A stretch of DNA of 64,000 nt from Candidatus Polarisedimenticolaceae bacterium (GTDB lineage: Bacteria > Acidobacteriota > Polarisedimenticolia > Polarisedimenticolales > DASRJG01). A program made the position numbers and the translations under genes. How positions within the stretch are numbered: the first letter of the stretch is position 1; each line of letters opens with the position of its first letter. The stretch spans positions 186,001 through 250,000 of the forward strand of contig DASUCV010000022.1 in the NCBI GenBank assembly GCA_036275915.1, given 5' to 3'. Under the pieces are notes generated by a model, which did no database searches, was not told the origin of the DNA, and saw only the letters and a list, made by a program, of their open reading frames with translations. Below, piece by piece: positions 25,536 through 33,267 of the stretch.

Positions 25536-26945
25536 TCAGGGCTGGAGGGTCTTCAAGACCTCGGGGTTCGGCTCGTCCTGCGCCAGGACGGTGTGGCAGA
25601 GATCGCAGTCTTGGGGAATCGCGCGGCCGCCCGGGTCGGCGTGCTCGCCGTCATGGCATCGGAAGCAGCCCGGCGAGTCCGTGTGGCCGAGGTGGCTCGG
25701 GTACGTCCCCCACTTGATGTTCATCGAGGGCCAGACGTTCGTCGCGTAGATGTTTCCCAGCTCGTGCGCCGCAGCGTCGACCTTGGCGCGATCGACCGAG
25801 GGCTGCTCCTTCCCGTAGAACGCCTCGAGGGTGCCGGCGATCTTCTGGCGCGCCTCGTCCTGGGAGGCGTACTCGGCCTTGATGGCCTTCAGCCCTTCCC
25901 GCCGCAGGAACGGGACCGACTTGTCGAGCGCGCCCTCCGCCAAGGCCCGATCGATCTCGGCCTCCGGCATCCGGTAGATGTGGCTCGGGCGGTTGTGGCA
26001 GTCGAGGCAATCCATCGTCCGCCACTCTCCGCCCTTGTCCTCCTTCGGCGCATAGGTCGTGACCGTGCCGTCCGAACGCGTCAACTCGATCGTGCCGATC
26101 GTCTCGCGCTTCTCGTCGGACCGGTAGCGGATCCGGACGCCGGGGTCGACGTGCCAGTGGATGCCGCGTGACGTGCGACCCTGAAGCCCGCCCACCTTGA
26201 GGAGGACGACCGTCTTCGTCTCGGTGTTCGGCTCGTCCTCGGCGTAGTGCGTGATGACCCGGAGACGGTCGCCGACGAACTTCGTGGGCCAATGGCACTG
26301 CTCGCACGTGTCGCGCGCCGGGCGCAGGTTGTGGACCGGCGTCGGGATCGGCTTCGGGTAGAGCTTGAGGTTCACCGAGATGAGCTGCCACGATCCCGAG
26401 AGCTTCGACTTGACGAACCAGCCGGCGCCCGGGCCGATGTGGCAGCTCACGCAGGCGACGCGCGAATGAGGGGACCGCTGATAGGTCGTGTACTCGGGGG
26501 CCATGACCGAATGGCACGAGGCGCCGCAGAACTTCGTCGTGTCCATGACCTCGACGGCCTTGTAGGTGGCGACCGCGAGGATGACGAGGTTGAGCATCGT
26601 CGCGCCCGAGAACATGACGACCATCGCGCGCGTGCGATCGACGTTGAGGTCGACGATCGGGAGGCGCGGCGGCGCCTGGCCGTGCGCGGCGGCATTGCGC
26701 GTCCGCCGGCGCTGGATGGCGAGCCCCACCGGGATCAGGACGAGGCCGAGGACGAAGAGCGCCGGAACGACGACGAAGTTGACGATGCCGAGATACGGTC
26801 CGCCCTCGAAGCCGAGCGATTCGATCGTGAACAGCGACAGGAAGAGGAGGGCGGAGGCGGTCGTCAGCGCCGCCCCGGCCAGACTGATGCCGTTCCGGGT
26901 GATTGCGTGGAAAAATGTCGTGAACGGGTTGTGCCGTTCCGTCAT
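25536..26945 (-). CDS. NapC/NrfH-like membrane-anchored six-heme cytochrome with a CX3CH site
   Basis: A 469-residue protein with three N-terminal membrane helices, the third leading directly into the heme domain. The heme motifs are CGASCH (a CX3CH site), CVSCH, CEQCH, CLDCH, CFRCH and CDLCH. The stretch CGASCHSVMAPEY...SPHSRVACVSCH aligns with the quinol-oxidising NapC/NrfH start (CxxCHxMxP...SxHxxxxC). It would take electrons from quinol or from the cytochrome b encoded just upstream, whose gene overlaps by 4 nt, and pass them to periplasmic cytochromes such as the seven-heme lipoprotein. Confidence 0.9.
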   Translation of the reverse strand: MTERHNPFTTFFHAITRNGISLAGAALTTASALLFLSLFTIESLGFEGGPYLGIVNFVVVPALFVLGLVLIPVGLAIQRRRTRNAAAHGQAPPRLPIVDLNVDRTRAMVVMFSGATMLNLVILAVATYKAVEVMDTTKFCGASCHSVMAPEYTTYQRSPHSRVACVSCHIGPGAGWFVKSKLSGSWQLISVNLKLYPKPIPTPVHNLRPARDTCEQCHWPTKFVGDRLRVITHYAEDEPNTETKTVVLLKVGGLQGRTSRGIHWHVDPGVRIRYRSDEKRETIGTIELTRSDGTVTTYAPKEDKGGEWRTMDCLDCHNRPSHIYRMPEAEIDRALAEGALDKSVPFLRREGLKAIKAEYASQDEARQKIAGTLEAFYGKEQPSVDRAKVDAAAHELGNIYATNVWPSMNIKWGTYPSHLGHTDSPGCFRCHDGEHADPGGRAIPQDCDLCHTVLAQDEPNPEVLKTLQP

Positions 26946-27763
26946 GGATGATGGACCACGGCGTGGATGATAAGGCAGAACAGCATCAATCCGAACAGGA
27001 CCGCGATCGTGCCGACGATCCGTCCGCGACGGACGACCCGCGCCTTCGGGGGCGGGACGGTCAGGGCGTCGAGCCCCCCCTCGCGGACCAGGCGCTCGTA
27101 CTCGTCGGGACGCTCCTTCCGGAACTCGTCCTCGTCCACGGTGCCGGTGAAAATCACCGTGTCCATGGGGAATTTGTCGGGCCTCAAGTGGCCGTTGAAG
27201 AAATGGATCGTGAAGATGAACGCCACGGCGAGGAGCGCTTCCTCGCCGTGAATCAGAAGGGCGACGTTGTAGACCCACCCCGGGAGGACATGCGCGAAGA
27301 ACGCCGGGAACCAGAGGAGCAGCCCCGACCCCCCGATGATGAACATCCCCCAGAACACCGCCCAGTAGTCGAACTTTTCCCAGTAGGTGAAATGATCGAA
27401 GCGGGGACGCGGGCCACGGCCGACGAACCAGCGGACGTGCTGCGACAGCTCGCGGAGATCGCGCGGCTGCGGGACCATCGACGATGGCCCCCACAGCACC
27501 CCGAGATCGCGGTCGATGAAGAGCCGGCGGACGATCCGTCCCACATGGACCGCGAAGACGAGGATCAGCACGACCGCGAAGAACCGGTGGAGGCGGCCCG
27601 CCACCGGAAGACCCCCGAGCAGCCGCGCGAGCCGAGCCGCCCAAGGCGCGTCGTGGAAGAGGAGCGGGCTCCCGGTGAAGGCGAGCCCGAGGAAGCTCAC
27701 CATCATCGCGAGGTGCGTCGCGCGCTGAGCCTTATCGAACCGCCGGATGTGGCGGCCGGTCAT
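26942..27763 (-). CDS. Diheme cytochrome b, FdhI/hydrogenase-gamma type (copy 1)
   Basis: A 273-residue inner-membrane protein with about five helices. Heme-ligand histidines appear in RATHLAMMVSF, RLHRFFAVVLILVFAVHVGR and IHGEEALLAVAFIFTIHFFNGHLRPDKFPMD. The final motif is shared with the second cytochrome b at 53518-54237. It would oxidise menaquinol and hand electrons to the 11-heme cytochrome, whose gene stop it overlaps (ATGA). There is no formate dehydrogenase or hydrogenase catalytic subunit nearby, so it is best read as part of a bc-type quinol:cytochrome c module like Geobacter Cbc complexes. Confidence 0.9.
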   Translation of the reverse strand: MTGRHIRRFDKAQRATHLAMMVSFLGLAFTGSPLLFHDAPWAARLARLLGGLPVAGRLHRFFAVVLILVFAVHVGRIVRRLFIDRDLGVLWGPSSMVPQPRDLRELSQHVRWFVGRGPRPRFDHFTYWEKFDYWAVFWGMFIIGGSGLLLWFPAFFAHVLPGWVYNVALLIHGEEALLAVAFIFTIHFFNGHLRPDKFPMDTVIFTGTVDEDEFRKERPDEYERLVREGGLDALTVPPPKARVVRRGRIVGTIAVLFGLMLFCLIIHAVVHHP

Positions 27764-28995
27764 CGTGCGTCCTTCCGCTTCGGCGGCTTCAGCGGCTTCG
27801 GCGGCTTCGGCGGCGGGTCCCCGCGGAGCAACCGCTGGAACCAGAGGCTCGTGTGGAGCCCGAAGAACACGAAGACGCCGCCGAGCAGAAGCTGCATGAA
27901 ACGGGCGGTCCAGTAGAGAGGCGGATTGCGATCGGCGTCGCGCTTGTCCGCGTGGGGGTCATAGCGCGCGAAGCTCGCGCCGGCGCCCGCGTGGCATTTC
28001 CGGCACGTCTCGACGCGGTGCTCGCCCGAGATCGTCGAGCGCGGATCGGTCTTCGGGAAGATCGCGTGCGCGCCGTGGCAGTCGGCGCAGCTCGCGACGC
28101 GCGCGAATCCGAGGCTCGTCACCTGGCCGTGGAAGGTGTCGCGGTAGGTCTTGAGCGACTGCGCGTGGCACGAGCCGCACTCGGCGAGGACGTCGAGCTT
28201 CCAGCGGTCGGCGTCGGTGCGCTCGATGTGGTGCGCGGTGTGGCAGTCGGAGCAGACGGGAACGTTCGGGTTGCCGGCCGCGAGCTTCGTCCCGTGGACC
28301 CCGGACGCGTACTGCGCCCGGATGCCTTCGTGACACTTCCCGCAGGTCGCGGGTACGTTGGCGCGAAAAACGCCGCTTCCCGGATCCGACTTTCGCCGGA
28401 TCTCGTGGTTGCCGTGACAGTCGGTGCACTTCGCGGAGACGACGAGGCCGCTCTTCTCGAGCGCCTTCCCGTGGATGCTGTCGTGGTAGGTCGTCACGAC
28501 GTCGCCGATCCGGATCTTCCCCGCGGCGATGACCTTGGGATCGCCGTGGCACTTGCCGCACGTCGCGGGAAGGTGGAGCCCGTACGTGGGAGACGCCGGG
28601 TCGGTGGACGGGCGAATGTCGTGTTTTCCGTGGCAATCGATGCACGTCGCCGCCACCGAGTTCCCGTTCCGCCGAGCCTCGGCGTGGACGCTCTTTCCGT
28701 ACGCCGAGACCGGATCCGCGTGGCAGACGGCGCAATCGACTTTCGCGAGCTTCTCCGGATGCGGAAGGTCCGCATGGGCGAGATCGGCGTGACAGTCGAT
28801 GCAGGAGAGGGGTCCGTGGACGGAATCGGCGAACGGTTTCGCCGAGACGGTCACCGATCGGCCGTCGCCGGCGGTGATCCCAGCGTCGTCGTGGCACGCG
28901 AGGCAATCGTCGTTCGCCGGCGCCGCGAGGGCGAGCGTTGCGGCGGCGACCGAGGCCGTCAGGACTGCCGCGAATCTCCACAGAGGCACGCTCAT
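27760..28995 (-). CDS. Eleven-heme c-type cytochrome with C-terminal membrane anchor (copy 1)
   Basis: A 411-residue exported cytochrome with a signal peptide (RFAAVLTASVAAATLALAA), eleven CXXCH motifs spread evenly through residues 30-350, one C-terminal helix (QLLLGGVFVFFGLHTSLWF) and a Pro/Lys-rich tail encoded by a 9-nt repeat (GGCGGCTTC at 27776-27815). It is the first gene of the operon and is paralogous in layout to the nine-heme cytochrome at 54234. It probably sits on the periplasmic face of the inner membrane beside cytochrome b. No clear ribosome site precedes the ATG. Confidence 0.88.
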   Translation of the reverse strand: MSVPLWRFAAVLTASVAAATLALAAPANDDCLACHDDAGITAGDGRSVTVSAKPFADSVHGPLSCIDCHADLAHADLPHPEKLAKVDCAVCHADPVSAYGKSVHAEARRNGNSVAATCIDCHGKHDIRPSTDPASPTYGLHLPATCGKCHGDPKVIAAGKIRIGDVVTTYHDSIHGKALEKSGLVVSAKCTDCHGNHEIRRKSDPGSGVFRANVPATCGKCHEGIRAQYASGVHGTKLAAGNPNVPVCSDCHTAHHIERTDADRWKLDVLAECGSCHAQSLKTYRDTFHGQVTSLGFARVASCADCHGAHAIFPKTDPRSTISGEHRVETCRKCHAGAGASFARYDPHADKRDADRNPPLYWTARFMQLLLGGVFVFFGLHTSLWFQRLLRGDPPPKPPKPLKPPKRKDAR

Positions 28996-29071
28996 GCGGT
29001 GGAGGAATTTCGCACGCCACCTCGTCCGGCTCAAGACCGCGAGGGTCCGGTTTGTCCGTTGAATCGGCCCG

Positions 29072-29077
29072 TACACT
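29072..29077 (+). promoter_or_regulatory. Candidate -10 box TACACT for the tetraheme/NrfD operon
   Basis: TACACT lies 24 nt upstream of the ATG at 29102, with TTGTCC about 14-15 nt before it as a poor -35 candidate. The 106-nt gap between the two divergent cytochrome operons must hold both promoters. Confidence 0.35.
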
Positions 29078-29101
29078 CGCCCCGTCTCCAGAGGACATGC
29101 G

Positions 29102-29560
29102 ATGAGACATCTCCTCGAGGACCGGGAGCATTTGATCCGGCTCGCCGCCCTGTTCTTGGGGGCGTTCCTCGTTTTCCTTCTCGCGCGCGCGGCGCTCGTC
29201 CCGAAGGGCTTCGGGGACCTCGGGCATTACCGCTCGGGAGCGCTGGCCGACGTCGCGTCACGCCCCGTCGCGTTCGCCGGACGCGGGGCGTGCACCGACT
29301 GTCACGACGATAGCGCCGCGAAGCTCCACGACGGGAAGCACGCCGGCGTGGGCTGCGAAGCGTGTCACGGCGCGCAGGCCGCGCACGCGGCGGATCCGAC
29401 GTCGGCTTCCGCGTCCATGCCCGACACCCGCGAGCTCTGCCCGGTCTGCCACGCGCGGAACGCCGCGAAGCCGAAGACCTTCCCCCAGGTCGACATCAAG
29501 GCGCACGCGGACGGCAACGCGTGCAAGGACTGCCACGATCCGCACCATCCGGACGCGTAG
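29102..29560 (+). CDS. Membrane-anchored tetraheme c-type cytochrome (CbcS-like)
   Basis: A 152-residue protein with an N-terminal helix (LIRLAALFLGAFLVFLLARAALV) and four CXXCH motifs (CTDCH, CEACH, CPVCH, CKDCH). Followed by a four-cluster ferredoxin and an NrfD-like subunit, it fits the three-part layout described for Geobacter Cbc4 (membrane-anchored tetraheme, Fe-S, NrfD-like). It would be the periplasmic electron exit of this complex. Confidence 0.88.
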   Translation: MRHLLEDREHLIRLAALFLGAFLVFLLARAALVPKGFGDLGHYRSGALADVASRPVAFAGRGACTDCHDDSAAKLHDGKHAGVGCEACHGAQAAHAADPTSASASMPDTRELCPVCHARNAAKPKTFPQVDIKAHADGNACKDCHDPHHPDA

Positions 29561-29568
29561 GAGGCGTC

Positions 29569-30339
29569 ATGGAGTCGACTCGCCGCGAGTTCGCGAAGCT
29601 CCTCGTCCTCACCGGCGCCGCCGCCGCGGCCTACGAGTACGTGATGGCGGACGCTCCCGAGAAGGCACCGAACTACGACGCGACGCGCCACTGGTGGGCA
29701 ATGCTCATCGACGTCGGGAAATGCATCGGCTGCGGGAACTGCGTGCGCGCCTGCAAGGCCGAGAACGACGTGCCCAGGGAGCCCTACTACTTCCGGACGT
29801 GGGTCGAGCGGTACTACGTCCCCGAGCGGGACCCCGCGAATCCGACGGCGGAGGACTTCCCCATCGTCGACTCGCCGAACGGGGGCTACGACGGCTTCCC
29901 CGAGCGGTACAGGATCGAGGCCGGCGCCAAGGCGTTCTTCGTCCCGAAGATGTGCAATCACTGCGCGCACTCGCCCTGCGTCCAGGTCTGTCCCGTCGGC
30001 GCCACGTTCGAGAGCCCGGACGGTGTCGTGCTCGTGGACAAGACCTACTGCCTGGGCTGCCGCTACTGCGTGCAGGCCTGCCCGTACGGATGCCGCTTCA
30101 TCGATCCACGGACGAACACCGTGGACAAGTGCTCGCTCTGCTACCACCGCATCACGAAGGGACTGACGACCGCCTGCTGCGAGGCGTGCCCCACGGGTGC
30201 GCGACAGCTCGGCGACCTCAAGAATCCGAGCGACCCGTTCCACACGGTGCTGCGGACCCACCCCGTGCAGGTGCTCAAGCCCCAGCTCGCGACCGGCGCC
30301 AAGGTCTACTACGCCGAGCTCGACGGCTCGGTCCGGTAA
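29569..30339 (+). CDS. Four [4Fe-4S] ferredoxin subunit, NrfC/DmsB family (CbcT-like)
   Basis: A 256-residue iron-sulfur protein with a twin-arginine-like leader (TRREFAKLLVLTGAAAAA), so it is probably exported folded. Sixteen cysteines in four groups (CIGCGNCVRAC, CNHCAHSPCVQVC, CLGCRYCVQAC, CSLC...CCEAC) are the full NrfC/HybA set. It would pass electrons between the NrfD-like membrane subunit and the tetraheme cytochrome. AGGAGG lies just before the ATG and the gap to the previous gene is 8 nt. No molybdopterin subunit is encoded alongside. Confidence 0.92.
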   Translation: MESTRREFAKLLVLTGAAAAAYEYVMADAPEKAPNYDATRHWWAMLIDVGKCIGCGNCVRACKAENDVPREPYYFRTWVERYYVPERDPANPTAEDFPIVDSPNGGYDGFPERYRIEAGAKAFFVPKMCNHCAHSPCVQVCPVGATFESPDGVVLVDKTYCLGCRYCVQACPYGCRFIDPRTNTVDKCSLCYHRITKGLTTACCEACPTGARQLGDLKNPSDPFHTVLRTHPVQVLKPQLATGAKVYYAELDGSVR

Positions 30340-30348
30340 GAGGAGGCG

Positions 30349-31512
30349 ATGGGCGTCGACGGGTTCATGTATCCCAACGAGATCGAGCTGCAGTGGAGCA
30401 TCCTCATCGTCCTCTACCCCTTCATCACGGGCCTCGTCGCGGGCGCCTTCATCCTCGCGTCGCTCGAGAGGGTCTTCAACGTCGAGGCGGTGAAACCCAC
30501 CTACCGGTTGGCGCTCCTCGTCGCGCTCGCGTTCATGATCGTCGCCCCGCTCCCGCTCCAGATGCACCTGGGGCATCCCGAGCGTTCGTTCGAGATGTAT
30601 CTGACCCCGCACACGACCTCGGCGATGGCGATGTTCGGCTTCGTCTACCTCTGGTATCTCCTCGCGGTCCTCGTCATCGAGATCTGGCTCGACTACCGGA
30701 CTGACATCGTCCGTTTCGCGCAGACGGTCCCCGGATGGCGGGGTCGCGTCTACAAGCTCATGTCGCTCGGCTCCTACAACGTCTCGCCGGCGGCGCTCGC
30801 GATCGACGACAAGGTCGGCCGGTTCGTGACGATCGTCGGGATCCCGTCGGCGTTCCTCCTTCACGGCTACGTCGGCTTCATCTTCGGCTCGATCAAGGCG
30901 AACCCCTGGTGGTCGACGCCGCTCATGCCGATCGTCTTCCTCTTCTCGGCGGTCGTCTCGGGGATCGCGGCGGTGCTCCTCCTCTACATGGCGGTGTGCG
31001 TCCTCAAACGCATCGCGATCGACATGCGGTGCGTCGACACGATGGCGCGCTACCTCATGTACGCCTTCCTCATCGACTTCTCGCTGGAGATGCTCGACCT
31101 GATCCACCGCGTATACGAGTCGGACGAGTCGTTCAAGAGCCTCGACTTCATGGTCAAGTCGCGGCTGTTCCTGTCACAGGTCGTCCTTCAGATCTTCCTC
31201 GGTACGCTGCTGCCGATCGCGATCCTCGCCCTGGTCCAGCTCATCCGGATGAGCGACCGCGCGCGGAAATCGCTCTACGTCGTCGCCGGGATCGCGACGC
31301 TGGCGGGGATCTTCGCCATGCGATGGAACGTCGTGATCGGCGGACAGCTCTTCTCGAAGAGCTTCCTCGGCTACACCACGTACAAGATGGGCTTCGCGAC
31401 CCGCGAGGGACTCTTGCCGGCCCTCGCGATCATGGTCCTCCCGCTCGTCATCTTGACGGTCCTGGTGAAGCTCCTCCCGCCGATGGAGGCGCCCGAGGAG
31501 ACGTCCGGGTAG
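30349..31512 (+). CDS. NrfD/PsrC-like membrane quinol-oxidising subunit (CbcU-like)
   Basis: A 387-residue protein with about nine membrane helices, starting IELQWSILIVLYPFITGLVAGAFILASL and including PLPLQMHLGHPERSFEMYL, the LGxPER/HLGHPER region of NrfD/PsrC proteins that lines the quinone site. It closes the three-gene operon; the previous stop is 9 nt upstream and AGAGGAGG precedes the ATG. Together the three subunits would oxidise menaquinol without a catalytic molybdoenzyme. The stop is 1 nt from the end of the convergent response-regulator gene. Confidence 0.92.
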   Translation: MGVDGFMYPNEIELQWSILIVLYPFITGLVAGAFILASLERVFNVEAVKPTYRLALLVALAFMIVAPLPLQMHLGHPERSFEMYLTPHTTSAMAMFGFVYLWYLLAVLVIEIWLDYRTDIVRFAQTVPGWRGRVYKLMSLGSYNVSPAALAIDDKVGRFVTIVGIPSAFLLHGYVGFIFGSIKANPWWSTPLMPIVFLFSAVVSGIAAVLLLYMAVCVLKRIAIDMRCVDTMARYLMYAFLIDFSLEMLDLIHRVYESDESFKSLDFMVKSRLFLSQVVLQIFLGTLLPIAILALVQLIRMSDRARKSLYVVAGIATLAGIFAMRWNVVIGGQLFSKSFLGYTTYKMGFATREGLLPALAIMVLPLVILTVLVKLLPPMEAPEETSG

Positions 31513-31513
31513 G

Positions 31514-31879
31514 TCACGCTCGCGTGTAGCGGTGGACCGTCGCCATGAGGTCGGCGAGCGCGAACGGCTTCAGGAGAAGGTCCTCCGCCCCCTCTCCGAT
31601 CGCTTGCTCCGCGGTCAAATCCGTCTGCGATCCGGTGACGAGGACCACCTTCGTCGAAGGATCGGCGCGCTTGACCGCCCGGAGAACGTCGAAGCCGTCG
31701 GAGTCGGGGAGCCCGATGTCGGCGAGGACGAGGTCGTAGTGGCCCCGACCGAGCCGGTCGTAGGCCTCCGCGGCGCAGGCGGCGGTGTCCAGCCGGTACC
31801 CGTCGCGCTCCAAGACCAGGACGAGGTTCATCCGCACCAGCCGGTCGTCCTCGACGAGCAGGATTCGCGGGTGGTCCAT
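31514..31879 (-). CDS. Single-domain response regulator (CheY-like)
   Basis: A 121-residue receiver domain with E10-D11-D12, phospho-acceptor D54 (VLADIGLPD), the T/S in VLVTGSQ and K in LLLKPFAL. It has no output domain. It is divergent from the kinase/NtrC pair and could be an extra phosphate acceptor in that system. ATG 31879 gives the canonical start of a receiver; an in-frame ATG at 31909 would add ten residues. No ribosome site precedes either. Confidence 0.85.
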   Translation of the reverse strand: MDHPRILLVEDDRLVRMNLVLVLERDGYRLDTAACAAEAYDRLGRGHYDLVLADIGLPDSDGFDVLRAVKRADPSTKVVLVTGSQTDLTAEQAIGEGAEDLLLKPFALADLMATVHRYTRA

Positions 31880-31977
31880 GGGAATGAGAGAAGGCAAGAC
31901 CCGCGCCATCGCGATGTGCGCCGCCGACCACACTTGTGCCGCCGGGTTCTGCGGGTTCTCACGCACTCCTGCGGGAT

Positions 31978-33267
31978 ATGGCGCTACGATTTCCGGTGGT
32001 GGCGCTCCTCCGGCCGGTCAAGTTCTGGCACTTCCTCGTCGTTCCGCCCGTGGCGATGGCGGCGGTCCTCGGCGTGTTCCGCCTGATCGATCGCGCCGTG
32101 CTCCCTGCCGGGGCCGTGCCGGGCGAGGCGTACCACACGGCTCGCACGGTCCTGATCAGCGTCTCCATGGCCTCCGTCATCGCGGTCCTCGTGATCCGGT
32201 ACCGGACCGGCTACGAGGAGGCGCTCGAGGAAACCCGCGACTTTCTCACCCGCATCATCGAGTCGACCGCCGACGGGATCGTCGTGCGGGACGCCGACGG
32301 GAGGGTCAGGTCGTGGAACCCGGCTGCGGAGGCGATGTTCGGTTGGACCGAGGCGGAGATGGAGGGACAGACCCTCGAGCGTCTCGTCGTTCAGGCGGGC
32401 GAGGCGACTCGGATCGACGCGGACCTCCGCGAGGGCCGCACCCTCCGAAACCTCGAGGCGAACGGCGTCCGGAAAGACGGCTCACCGGTCACCTTCGCGC
32501 TGACCGTCGCGCCGCTCCGAGACGCCGCGGGGGCGTTCACGGGAACGACCGGGATTGTCCGCGACATCACGGCGCTCAAGCAGATGGAGCGCCACTACCT
32601 CGAGCGGGAGCGGCTCGCCGCGGTCGGCGAGCTGGCGGCGATGGTCGCGCACGAGGTCCGGAATCCGCTCGCGGGGATCCGAGGGGGGTGCGAGATCCTC
32701 CTCGAAGGCTACCCCGAGGGCGACACGCGCCACGACATCGGCGTCGAGATCATCCACCAGGTCGACCGACTGTCGCGGACGGTCCACGACCTCCTGACGT
32801 TCGCACGGCCGCGCGCCCTCGACAGGGTGCCGATCGATCTCCACGCCCTCATCGACCGGATCCTCCAGAATCTCCGGGACGATCCGGCGAACGCCGGGAT
32901 CGAGGTCGTGCGAGACTTCGCCGAGGAGCCCCTGGTGATGCAGATTGACGGGCGGCAGATCGAGCAGGTCGTGCTCAACCTCGTCTTGAACTCGATCCAG
33001 GCGATGAAGTACCGCGGCCGGGTCACGATCACCACGGCGGCCACGGGCGACGAGCTCCTCCTCTCGGTCGCCGACACCGGCCCCGGGATCCGGCCCGACA
33101 AGCTCGAGCAGATCTTCCAGCCATTCTTCACGACGCGATCCAAGGGCACCGGCCTCGGGCTCGCGATCGTCAAGAAGATCGTCGAGGCGCACGGAGGGCG
33201 GATCGACGCCGCTTCGCCGGGCGGGTCCGGCGCGGTGTTCACCGTGACATTGCCGCGCGAGGCATGA
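31978..33267 (+). CDS. Membrane-bound PAS histidine kinase, NtrB-like
   Basis: A 429-residue kinase with two N-terminal membrane helices (FWHFLVVPPVAMAAVLGVFRLI, VLISVSMASVIAVLVIRY), a PAS domain (about 85-200), HisKA with H225 in VAHEVRNPLAG, and a complete HATPase (N-box NLVLNSIQAM, G-boxes DTGPGIR and GTGLGLAI). The small periplasmic loop suggests that signal comes through the membrane or the PAS domain. It overlaps the NtrC-type gene by 4 nt (ATGA), so the two form a two-component system set between the cytochrome operons. Confidence 0.92.
   Translation: MALRFPVVALLRPVKFWHFLVVPPVAMAAVLGVFRLIDRAVLPAGAVPGEAYHTARTVLISVSMASVIAVLVIRYRTGYEEALEETRDFLTRIIESTADGIVVRDADGRVRSWNPAAEAMFGWTEAEMEGQTLERLVVQAGEATRIDADLREGRTLRNLEANGVRKDGSPVTFALTVAPLRDAAGAFTGTTGIVRDITALKQMERHYLERERLAAVGELAAMVAHEVRNPLAGIRGGCEILLEGYPEGDTRHDIGVEIIHQVDRLSRTVHDLLTFARPRALDRVPIDLHALIDRILQNLRDDPANAGIEVVRDFAEEPLVMQIDGRQIEQVVLNLVLNSIQAMKYRGRVTITTAATGDELLLSVADTGPGIRPDKLEQIFQPFFTTRSKGTGLGLAIVKKIVEAHGGRIDAASPGGSGAVFTVTLPREA

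Noticed and set aside
26942-27763. Formate dehydrogenase or hydrogenase cytochrome b subunit
   Set aside because: Family resemblance only; no catalytic subunit in the window, and the neighbours are multiheme cytochromes.
29102-31512. Nitrite, polysulfide or DMSO reductase operon
   Set aside because: No molybdopterin or pentaheme catalytic subunit is present next to the NrfC/NrfD-like genes.
31893-31908. Sigma-54-like TGGCGCGGGTCTTGCC before the single-domain response regulator
   Set aside because: The -24 half is off consensus, the -12 ends in C, and the start would leave a 3-nt leader. It also shows that GG-N10-GC arises by chance in this GC-rich DNA.
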